Origin: Metaphire vulgaris
Lineage: Eukaryota > Annelida > Clitellata > Crassiclitellata > Megascolecidae
Reading direction: 5' to 3'
Assembly (NCBI GenBank): GCA_018105865.1
Contig: CM030834.1
Coordinates: forward strand, 8,704,668-8,768,667
DNA length: 64,000 nt
Shown here: piece by piece, positions 57,243 to 64,000 of the stretch
How positions within the stretch are numbered: the stretch's first letter is position 1
Layout: each line of letters starts with the position of its first letter
Made by a program: the position numbers and the translations under genes
Notes under the pieces: generated by a model
Seen by the model: only the letters and a program-made list of their open reading frames with translations
Told to the model about the DNA's origin: nothing
Database searches by the model: none

Positions 57243-60200
57243 ATTTTTCATTATTTAGCAGTTATTATGTGATTGGCAAACGTAGAAATTGAGAGATGTT
57301 TGATGTGATAAATTTGCATTCTGGTGGATAACCTCATGATGCATTTCTCATTCTCAAGCACCGGTCCTGCATGTTGCTTATAGACTCAGTACATGAACTC
57401 TTGAGTAGCGAGTATGAATCGGCGTTCTTCAAAAACTGCTCTCTAGGCACTCTGGCAGAGCCTGATTCTCGTGCATTTGTCATAGAGGGAGATCTGCTGA
57501 TGCGCAAAATTTTCAACATGCCCGCTGACCATATTTACAGGCAGATGATAGCGGATCATTCACGGTCAAAACGCAATTTGGAACGCACAGCAAAGTGCAA
57601 AACTGATGTTGACGCAGGTGCTCTGCCTTAAAAAGCAGGCTGCACTAGCGGGTTGCAGACAGAAGCATCTGCTGCAAAAGTAAACTTGGCTGTAAGTCTT
57701 GTTCTATAAATAAAAAATCCTATGGGTTCTAAATTTACTTAATAAATTGGATGCCACAGAAAGGCTGCAGCGAGTTGTGGGATTATTCACTCTGGCCTGC
57801 ATAAATTGGAAAATGTGGTGCGGAAAACTGGTCACTATCCGTAACACACACATGCTCATTTGCTTTTTGGTTGAGTTTTCTCGCTTTTGTTGTCAAGCTC
57901 TTTTAACATTAATTATAGACGCTCTCCATGATCTTGAAGAAGCGAAGCAGCAGCGAGACTGGGCTTTTGGAGAGCGGGATAAAATCGTGAAAGAGCGTGA
58001 GAGCATTCGGACGCTTTGCGACAAGGTGCGCCACGAGCGTGACAGTGCAGTGAGCGAGTTAATAGACGCTCTTCGCGATTCAGATGAGTTGAAACGACAG
58101 AAGACTGATGTCATGAAGGAGCTTAAGGAACTCAAGCAAGTTGTTTTTCACTGTATCTGTTTTGCTAGTAAATGGTCTTTGAGTTAAACAGTTTTTCTAT
58201 TACCACATGTTAATGCCATAAGCATGGAATGTCAACTCACATCAGTTAACAAAGGTAAGCTGCTTGCTACTGAGTGGCTGGGACCAGACTCAAGCCTATG
58301 AACCTACAATTACAGAGAATGAACTATAACTAATGTTAATTCATTCATGCGTTTGAATGTCTGCTGTGTTATATGCTGGCAGAACAAGGACCAAAGCTAA
58401 AGTGCAGCTATTCATGTATGCATCATATGCTACTGGCTGTGATTTTACATAACTGAGATTCTGCTCAAACAGAAGGCATAAACTTTTCAAACTTTTACCA
58501 CAGTACAGTGACCATTCCCCAAGATACAACATATTACTCTAACACAGCAATCATCTATTATTGAATGCACTTTGCTTTATTTAAGTCACTTTTCTTTAAT
58601 TAATTCACTTCTGATGACATCAAGTGTAATTTCATGTAATATGTAATCAGTTGCAATATGTAAGTCGCATATTATTTTTGCGTAACGTGCCTGCTGATGC
58701 AAGATACCATGATATTTGTTTTTTAACAAATTATTTGAAGCAGTCACAGAATTTCAAAATATTGTGCAAATTTCTGGGGATGTAAACATAAATTTAAAAT
58801 TGAATGTTGTGAATAATAAGATCACAGTAACATTTAGATTTTTATCACATTGTCTAAGACTCAGACAATCAAACCAATCAATCAGCAAAATAAGAATTTA
58901 TTAAGCCAGAATCATTATACTTTACCTGTGATGTCAAGCACAAGGCTGGGAAGCTTAAAATTTGGTAAAGGTGAAGGCAAAGCTTATCCCATACCCAAAT
59001 CCGAGATCAGCGTACAATGCTGATCTCTGGTTTAAACGACCAGTGATGCTCGTGGTTTGCGCCATTAATCTATGTGTAAATTGCTTTTGCTTTCTCTAGA
59101 TCAGCGTTGTGCTGGTACTCGTTCATCTGTATGCCTAGGTGTTGAATGGCTAGGTTGGCTGCTGACACCACAAATCTATCTCAGGACTGTCACCCATCCA
59201 AGACCATGCCGCACTCAACCTTGCTTAGCTTCGGTATTCAAATGAGAGCTGGTCAAACGGTGCCAAAAGCCAACATGTATGGAAAATTTAATGGGGGGGG
59301 GGTGATTTGATGCCGTGTAATGGGACAACATCAGCAGTCTTGCTTGGTTAGATGATTATGTGTTTTTTGCGTCAGTAATGTTATGTGGTATATGCTGTTT
59401 TGCTGGTCTGATCAAAAGCCATTTGTCACTTTCAGAGAGAAGTACGAAGCACTGGCAGAGAAGGAGGCACAGAGCAATCGTCTGAGTGCAAAAATTGAAT
59501 GCAGCCACAGCCGAGATTCTGCCATCGATGCCGACCTTCAAGAGTGGGAAACAGAAACTCTTGAGCTTGACATTGTAAGGTTTTTAAAAATGGTGTTCTA
59601 TGGTTTACATGCTATTGGTTTGTTGCATGTTTGGTCGCCAATGCTTATAGAAGAGAGGTCTGAAGTTAATGCTAATGAATTTATTGCAATAGATGTATGC
59701 TTTTGACCTTTGGTTCAGCGTTATGAAAATGTTGGCTTTAGAGTAAATTAGCTCCGAGCCATTTTGTGGGCTTATGGTATTGTCTAAATTGATAGCAATG
59801 ATTTGTGAAGTTTGAGGAAGTTACTGATATAGAGTAAAGAGGACAGTAGAGAAACCTCAATAACAGTAGAGTTTGTAATAAATGTCATTGCTATTGTTGC
59901 TGTTTGTGAATGAACAGGGAAAGATACATTCATCTGATCTTGGATTTGATCTTGTGGGTGGCGCCAGTGATCCCCAGTTTCCTAATGATCCGTCTGTTTT
60001 TGTTCGAAGCATTCAACCTAGCAGTGCAGCTTATGGAAAGCTCAAGTAAGGATTTGTTCTTAACATGGCTAGATATACTGCTGGTATTGTTATTTTCAGT
60101 CACCTATTCAATGCTTCTCTGATGATATTTTCCAGTGCTTTTAAATTGAATCTACTGATTGTTTCATGTGTGCTATTTTATCATATATATATTTCCATTA

Positions 60201-60597
60201 ATAAAGCAGGATTCCTTTCAAAGATTCTACAATCTTTCTTTTGATTTATTATTTGATATGATGCAGATGAAGTGTATGGAAAATACAGTATATGATATTT
60301 GAATGAAATTTAATTTTCTGATTTTGACTTGAATGAAGTGTTTTTAGTTGGCAAATGGAAGAAACTGCTGCTGTGACCTATATTAACTCATATTCTATTT
60401 ATTTTTATATTTGACTGATTTATTTGTTTTCTCAAATTATGAAATTCTGTATCACTCATTAGGGTCAGTGACCAGCTGCTTCGAGTTAATGACATCGATG
60501 TCAGTTGTGCAGACAAGGCATTTATCTGTCAAGTCCTGCGCAACAGTCCTGATCCAGTACATGTTGTAAGACACCTATTTAGAATTTAAGATACGAG

Positions 60598-60667
<70 letters not shown>

Positions 60668-63600
60668 TCATCTTTATTTAGAAATAATGTAAATACTTGT
60701 ACAGAAGTTGACTTTAGTGCAGGCTTTTGCACCATCAAATTTAAGTTTAAAGGAAGAATGCTTATCGAATATTTGAGAACCTTTTATGACGTTGATGCTA
60801 AGATTTCCGTTTGTCATTTGGTATATTTTATTTGGTTTGTTGGTTAATACGTTACCACGTTGATTCATTAACATGTATTTATGATTTTAACTTTGTTTTT
60901 AGGTTGTGAGAAGGAGAAGACTGACCAGTTCACGGGCTGTATTTCCTATTCATTTATATCGATCTGGAGATAGAGGTAGGCTTTAAACTCTCACTTTGAT
61001 TGTTGATTCAATGATTAATATCAATATTATGGCAGAATTGACCTATATTCCTGCTCCTACTTCTCTCCATGGGCATTATCGCACATCGGTGTCAATTGCA
61101 TGAATAATGTCTTGTGATGTCTTGCCACTCCTTCCTATCCATTGCTTTCCCTTTTAGTGTGTATGTGTGTAGATTGTCTTTGCACTATTTTTTAATCTCA
61201 TCTGCCCACAACCACCAAAAGTGACCATCGCTGGAAAGAAGTTGAGGTGGTCAAGGCATTTACCAGGAACTCTCGAATGGACAACACTGAAAGTAGCGTC
61301 CTTTGCACACGAAAATCCGCATATATTCAGCCTACATCCTGCCAGTTCTGCTCCACAGCACAGAAACCAGGTCACTTACAGCAATGCTGGAACGGAGGTT
61401 TGATGCCTGTCACGCGTGTATGGTGCCTGAGAAGAATACTTAGAATTTCATACACTCCACATATGACACATGAGGAAGTGTTTTGAGGCACTGGAGAGGG
61501 ACCTATCTCAATGATTATCAGGTAAAGATGGTTCCAGCTCTTTGGACATATTGCAAGATCCATGCACAACATGGACCACAACAGAGCACTATGAGCAGCC
61601 GTAGAGGATCCACCAAAAACATGGAAGAGACCAGTCCGGCGACCAAGAACTACGTGGATGAGAACAATTAAGGCTGATCTCACACCTCACAACCTTGGAC
61701 TAAATGCAGTGTGGTAATTGGTGCAAAATAGAAAACATTGGAGACAGTTCATGGAAAAGGCCATGCTCCGAACTGGGGCCTGCCAATGATGATGATGATC
61801 TGCCCATAACTTTGGTGGTCTGCCTTTCTTTGTCGTTCCTTCCATTTCACCGAACAATATCCCTTTTATTAGTTTATCATCGTTCATTCTGCAGATATTC
61901 CCAGACAGCTGTGGTTTCCATTGAATGGTTTGCTTGACTACATTTTCTGACTACATTTTCCTTATTTCAAGACGATGTCTAACTTCCTCATTGCTAACTT
62001 TTTGTTGCCAGTTATGGGAGATATTCTGGTGGCGAGTGTAAGGGTTAATTCAATGTCCAACCTCACCTCATCCTCTTTTGTCCAGAAGCAACTAGCAGAC
62101 AGACTAATTAAAATGCTATGAAGCCATAGACCCTAAATAAATACAATACTTTTAGATATACCGGTAAATACCTTTACATGTACAAGATTTGAAAAGGAGC
62201 AAATAAATGACTTTAGTTTGTCTCACTGTCCACAAGATGTGTGGCTTCAAGCAGCAAAGTTGGCTGCTGGCTGTTTTATGTGGAGTAAAATTGCAGCAAG
62301 ATGCCAAAAAAGATAAAGATATTCATCGATTTGCTCCATTGAAGCTTGAGAAATCACAGATTCTGGGATTTTGCCTTTGGTTCTGTGCCACATGTTCTGA
62401 GCACCTTCTTAATCTTAGTCTTTTGTCAAGCATTCTAAATTCTATTCATTTTTATTTTGAAGCTGATGAGATGTCTCTAATTTCTAATTTGTCAGGCCCT
62501 CAATGATATGGGCGACTGAGGACATTATAAATGTTTCACAAACTTTCTTTAGAAATTTTAGGGGCCCGTTACTGTTCTGCCCAGTGGCCTGGAATTTCCC
62601 TCTACAGGTCTGATTTAAGATGGGTTTTATTTATTAACAATGAGGTTGTTATATTTCAAGATATTGGAATTAGCCTCGAGCAGGGATTCTACGTTAATCG
62701 CTTGATGTCAGGATCGTTGGCCGCTAAGGAAGGCAGTTTGGCAATTGGTGATCGAATTCTTAGTGTAAGGGTTTTATTATTTGTTAGTTTCCACAGCAGT
62801 TGTTGTCATGACAAGTGCCTTTAGTTTGAATTCTGCATTCTGATTAATTAATTTCTTTATTCAGTGTAACTGAATGTTCAGTGTTGTCTTCAGTTTTGAT
62901 TAGGATAGTACCGAGGATAACACAGTTCTTTATAAGGAATGTTAATTGTGATATATAGTCTGAAGCCTGTTTTATATAGAATGCACATGAAAAGTGACAT
63001 TTTCAGCCCAAGCACTCATTTTTGTTAAAAAGTTCTTCTGGAATAGAATCTCTTTGGCCAATCAAAACACCTTTATTTGGCCTATGCACCATTTGCATAC
63101 TCCTGATTTGGTTATAATTGAATTTACTGATTAACTGGTTTTGTGTAATTATTGGCAATTTCTGTCATTCAGTTAGTTACTAAGTTGTTATATTTGTTTT
63201 TAAGTTCTAATTTATGGTGACTGTTATAGATAAATGGCTTTTCTCTGGAAAATTGTTCTGCATCGGAAGCGATGCAGGTTCTATCTGAAGCAGGTGACCA
63301 TATCGTTCTCAATGTCCTTCGTTACTGTCAAACCCCCTCATCCAGCCTTGTTTCATCTGCTTCTATGTTCAGCGGTACAAATTTTGAAACCTTCTTGGAA
63401 GGCAGTGGTTTCCGCTCACCCCTTGACTCATCGTGGAAATCGCCACCTAATGAACTAAATTCGTGTATGGATGGAAAAACCGCTGCTCTCAGATCTAGTA
63501 GTTCTCAGACGGACGGATTGAGTGGTCGGGATTATGTTGATTCTCGAATTGGTGGATTTGAGAGAGGACCGAGCAATTCATCGGTGAAGAAAGGTGGTTA

Positions 63601-64000
63601 CGAAGGAATGGATGAACATATGCATGACAAGAACATCTTTGATAAAGCTATGAATGTAATAGCAAGACCATTTCGAAGCAGTCGTGCCATGAGGGACATG
63701 CGCTCCAAAAGTACGCATCCTTTTGTCAATGCTTCTACCATTGAGGCTTGGAGACGACAGGAGGAGTGTAATTCAGAGAGCAGTCCTTCGCCACAGAAAC
63801 TTGTTGATATGCCCCCTTCTCCGTCGTCAGCCACGAAGCTGAAAAGGAAGAGTCATGGCACTTGGCCTAAATGTCGTATGCATTTTGACTACGCTGAACC
63901 TTCAGAATCAGTGTCACATTCTGGTACCGAAAGGCCGTGTTTGTCACAGGTTGTTAGAAATGGAGCCAATGTCTTGCCATCCAGTTCTGCAGAGCACAAA
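31847..64000 (+). CDS. DLG5: DLG5 (Discs large homolog 5), N-terminal half, continues past the window
   Basis: Exons: 31847-31919, 50307-50599, 55549-56539, 57919-58135, 59436-59574, 59918-60045, 60463-60565, 60903-60975, 62661-62764 and 63230-64000 (open). All phases agree, giving about 964 residues. Order: a short unique N-terminus, a coiled coil (about residues 35-550), PDZ1 (about 572-655), PDZ2 (about 668-735) and a Ser-rich linker. Diagnostic segments include RDWAFGERDKIVKERESIR, TLCDKVRHERDSAVSEL and SRDSAIDADLQEWETET. DLG5 is a MAGUK scaffold at cell junctions, active in polarity and Hippo/Hedgehog-linked signalling. PDZ3-4, SH3 and the guanylate-kinase-like domain should lie beyond 64000. 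Confidence 0.93.
32816..34443 (-). mobile_element. Decayed TIR DNA transposon with a second unnamed gene family
   Basis: Terminal inverted repeats: TATTTAGGGGTTGCACAGCG at 32816, and TATTTAGTGGTTGCACAACG read inward from 34443. The minus-strand interior encodes pieces of one protein: RHLWYL (about 33420), LAFFDSQLSAAEKANIVSAL (about 33390), DAAERGVALIQTFNSTLT (about 33100), then a stop, then EEQKQYLLQVVELHRKQFP (about 33045). The blocks are collinear with an uncharacterised multicopy family seen in other animals. Stops and frame changes show decay. Confidence 0.6.
35103..36883 (-). pseudogene. hAT transposase (BED finger, hAT dimerisation domain), one frameshift
   Basis: The ATG at 36883 gives MNSKSVQSLKTLLDG, then a BED-type zinc finger (CKYCKKEF...HLRTKH). 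The catalytic region includes EFVALTGDFWSSIAND and DVPTRWNSTLQMI. The frame ends at 35357 with a stop. The C-terminus continues one frame away from about 35378 (VFKSEVNRYRLEQQ). It runs through the dimerisation motif WWSEHEQRYPSLSIQARKYL, SPATTVPCERLFSLSG and NNVNKLVCL to the stop at 35103. A single missing base near 35378 explains the break, so the element cannot make a full transposase as sequenced. Confidence 0.9.
36930..37058. repeat. Dispersed repeat, second copy, inside the hAT element
   Basis: Matches 20998-21124 with few changes and is preceded by an (AAT)n run. It lies between the transposase start codon and the right TIR of the hAT element. Confidence 0.8.
37843..39012. mobile_element. 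TTAA-flanked piggyBac-like element
   Basis: Bounded by TTAA at 37839-37842 and 39013-39016, with inverted ends CACGTTAAGCGC and CACGTTGACTGC. No transposase seen. The TTAA target suggests piggyBac-type movement. Confidence 0.55.
42991..43650. mobile_element. 660-bp hAT-type MITE, CAGTGGTTCCCAAA ends
   Basis: Inverted ends CAGTGGTTCCCAAA; exact duplication GTCTAGTG at 42983-42990 and 43651-43658. It is inserted in another repeat whose start (CAGTGTTTTCCAACCTGTGG) is at about 42931. Confidence 0.9.
43760..44493 (-). mobile_element. Non-LTR retrotransposon fragment (RT C-terminus)
   Basis: The minus strand reads LTSDATRMLAQAFISYCIN, then KLQLVQKAVACLV, RITPVLQKLHWLPV, a break, then ATGDRNLAVAGLVVWNSLP. 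This is the typical end of a CR1/L2/jockey-like ORF2. It ends in a (TAA)n/(GAA)n-like simple tail at 43787-43848 (seen as TTC/ATT on the plus strand). Decayed, inside DLG5 intron DNA. Confidence 0.75.
45019..45346. mobile_element. TTAA-flanked piggyBac-like MITE
   Basis: Bounded by TTAA at 45015-45018 and 45347-45350; inverted ends CCCCTTACCTGTGG and CCCCTTTATGGCGG. Confidence 0.65.
45636..45959. mobile_element. TAAGGTTGTTAAA TIR element
   Basis: Both ends read TAAGGTTGTTAAA inward and are followed by GGTTAACC-type palindromes. No clear target duplication. Non-coding, about 320 bp. Confidence 0.65.
50307..50599 (+). CDS. DLG5: DLG5 coiled-coil exon
   Basis: Phase 1 to phase 0, acceptor TTTCAG, donor GTATGT. 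It encodes the helix start (LKAELKAITNDRDILRREL) and then YEWLKSQCDQAMSELQSL, which matches the vertebrate DLG5 segment YERLKxQCxxAMSDLQSL. Confidence 0.88.
50734..50845. repeat. (TA)n and (TG)n tract
   Basis: Compound dinucleotide run about 140 bp after a DLG5 donor and just before a MITE. Confidence 0.9.
50864..51398. mobile_element. 535-bp hAT-type MITE, CAGTGATGGGCAACTA ends
   Basis: Inverted ends CAGTGATGGGCAACTA; duplication CTTATGTA/CTTTTGTA (7 of 8). Both subterminal zones are tandem TTAGTTAAACTA-like motifs. Lies in a DLG5 intron. Confidence 0.85.
52283..53339. mobile_element. hAT-type MITE hosting a nested TTAA element
   Basis: Ends TAGGGCTGTACTGAATTC and TAGGGCTGTGCCGGATTTC; imperfect duplication TCTAGAAC/CCTAGAAT. 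An inner segment (52496-53160) is bounded by TTAA on both sides. Confidence 0.7.
52496..53160. mobile_element. Nested TTAA-flanked element
   Basis: Bounded by TTAA at 52492-52495 and 53161-53164 with weakly matching ends (CCTCTTCC, CCCTTTAA). It has a GCGCCGTTTATAAACGGCGC palindrome near its left end. Placement is inferred from the TTAA pair. Confidence 0.4.
54515..54605 (-). repeat. Decayed tRNA-SINE head
   Basis: The minus strand reads TAGCAGTGGTAAAAACA, then GGTCACTAGTTCGATACTA and AAGGAGCCCT. This is the same layout as the SINE at 18166-18457 with more changes. Confidence 0.5.
55549..56539 (+). CDS. DLG5: DLG5 main coiled-coil exon
   Basis: 991 nt, phase 0 to phase 1, acceptor TTTAAG, donor GTAAGC. 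It is a long heptad-rich, charged helix. Segments NEVDRREIDELRKQQ, YDVLKKDYEALRKQY and YKEYKLVMSERDTV align with DLG5. GC content is clearly higher than in the flanking introns. Confidence 0.92.
57170..57240. repeat. (TA)n microsatellite
   Basis: Nearly pure TA run in a DLG5 intron. Confidence 0.95.
57919..58135 (+). CDS. DLG5: DLG5 coiled-coil exon ending at a GC donor
   Basis: Acceptor TTATAG, phase 1. It encodes DALHDLEEAKQQRDWAFGERD through MKELKEL. The only donor that keeps the frame and the family alignment into the next exon is AA|GCAAGT at 58136. This gives KELKEKYEALAEKEA across the junction. The nearby GT at 58140 leaves the wrong phase. Confidence 0.85.
58985..59275 (-). repeat. 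5S-rRNA-derived SINE (copy 2)
   Basis: On the minus strand a 5S-like head (CCGAAGCTAAGCAAGGTTGA, GTCTTGGATGGGTGACA) is followed by the same tail blocks in the same order as copy 1. It lies in a DLG5 intron, antisense to the gene. A near-perfect local hairpin (GAGATCAGC...GCTGATCTC) is present in the tail. Confidence 0.85.
59436..59574 (+). CDS. DLG5: DLG5 exon linking coiled coil to PDZ1
   Basis: Phase 2 in, phase 0 out. Encodes EKYEALAEKEAQSNRLSAK and SRDSAIDADLQEWETETLEL. The SxDSAIDxDxxEWETE block is highly specific to DLG5. Donor GTAAGG. Confidence 0.9.
59918..60045 (+). CDS. DLG5: DLG5 PDZ1, first exon
   Basis: Phase 0 to 2. Encodes HSSDLGFDLVGGASDPQF and FVRSIQPSSAAYGKL. The LGFD carboxylate-binding loop region is visible. 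Donor GTAAGG. Confidence 0.88.
60463..60565 (+). CDS. DLG5: DLG5 PDZ1, second exon
   Basis: Encodes VSDQLLRVNDIDVSCADKAF and the helix/last strand (ICQVLRNSPDPVHV). Acceptor ATTAG, donor GTAAGA, phase 2 to 0. Confidence 0.88.
60603..60664. repeat. (CA)n(TA)n microsatellite
   Basis: Compound run about 40 bp after the donor of the second PDZ1 exon. Confidence 0.95.
60903..60975 (+). CDS. DLG5: DLG5 exon between PDZ1 and PDZ2
   Basis: Encodes VVRRRRLTSSRAVFPIHLY and RSGDR. VVRRRK followed by xxPLHI is the family pattern at this point. Donor GTAGGC, phase 0 to 1. Confidence 0.86.
61230..61795 (+). mobile_element. Non-LTR retrotransposon 3' fragment (RTE/jockey-like)
   Basis: Frame-shifted pieces read WCLRRILRISYTPHMTHEE, then FGHIARSMHNMDHNRA, KTWKRPVRRPRTTWMRTIKA and NLGLNAVW...WRQFMEKAML. 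It ends in ATGATGATGATG. Such C-termini and GAT-type tails are common in RTE-like elements. It lies in the DLG5 intron before the PDZ2 exon. Confidence 0.7.
61775..62030 (-). mobile_element. Second non-LTR fragment, opposite strand
   Basis: The minus strand reads NWQQKVSNEEVRHRL, then ICRMNDDKLIKGILFGEMEG and KKGRPPKLW. This matches the RMDDxRLPKxxLxGEL...RGRP pattern of retrotransposon C-termini. It abuts the tail of the plus-strand fragment, so the two elements converge. Confidence 0.6.
62661..62764 (+). CDS. DLG5: DLG5 PDZ2, first exon
   Basis: Encodes DIGISLEQGFYVNRLMSGS and AAKEGSLAIGDRILS. This is the PDZ2 GISLENG and AAKEGSL...GDR pattern. Acceptor TTCAAG, donor GTAAGG. Confidence 0.9.
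63230..64000 (+). CDS. DLG5: DLG5 PDZ2 end and linker exon, cut by the window
   Basis: Open to the last base (257 codons). It starts INGFSLENCSASEAMQVL, which completes PDZ2. A Ser/Lys-rich linker follows with SSSSQTDG and HGTWPKCRMHF. The QTD and TWPK motifs are also found in the vertebrate DLG5 linker. Confidence 0.9.
   Translation, partial: MNGFSLENCSASEAMQVLSEAGDHIVLNVLRYCQTPSSSLVSSASMFSGTNFETFLEGSGFRSPLDSSWKSPPNELNSCMDGKTAALRSSSSQTDGLSGRDYVDSRIGGFERGPSNSSVKKGGYEGMDEHMHDKNIFDKAMNVIARPFRSSRAMRDMRSKSTHPFVNASTIEAWRRQEECNSESSPSPQKLVDMPPSPSSATKLKRKSHGTWPKCRMHFDYAEPSESVSHSGTERPCLSQVVRNGANVLPSSSAEHK

Overview
This is a metazoan nuclear genome window: split genes with GT-AG introns, long introns, dense microsatellites, and many DNA transposons, SINEs and non-LTR fragments. 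The repeats look like those of a marine invertebrate, but I cannot name the phylum or species from the sequence alone.

Left part (1 to about 29 kb). Two paralogous SLC16/monocarboxylate-transporter-like genes lie head to tail on the minus strand. Copy A spans 4573-10832 and copy B spans 20288-25248. Each has five coding exons with the same cut points, and exons 2 and 3 are exactly 144 nt in both. Copy A reads through as a complete 537-residue protein. Copy B lacks one base in exon 4 (near 22110), so it is a young pseudogene, an allele, or an assembly error. Intron 4 of copy A also holds a single exon of an arylacetamide-deacetylase-like hydrolase. The rest of this part is packed with short TIR elements, many with exact 8-bp target duplications (hAT type) or TTA duplications (Harbinger type). 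It also holds a tRNA-derived SINE, a 5S-rRNA-derived SINE, and a 1.8-kb TIR transposon (1340-3156) carrying a broken gene of a widespread unnamed family.

Right part (about 30 to 64 kb). The first half of a DLG5 (Discs large homolog 5) gene runs on the plus strand. Ten coding exons follow from the start codon at 31847 to beyond the window end, and all splice phases agree. They encode a short N-terminus, a long coiled coil, PDZ1, PDZ2 and the start of the linker. One intron appears to use a GC-AG donor (58136). The 18.4-kb first coding intron is a landing pad for transposons. These include a 2.9-kb hAT element with TIRs, an 8-bp duplication and a frameshifted transposase, inserted into a non-LTR retrotransposon tail. 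There is also a decayed TIR transposon of a second unnamed family, TTAA-flanked elements and hAT MITEs.

The most unusual pattern is a roughly 19-bp module (TGAC, T-tract, GCTTGTCA). It recurs inside several otherwise different TIR families across the left 29 kb and was not seen in the right half.
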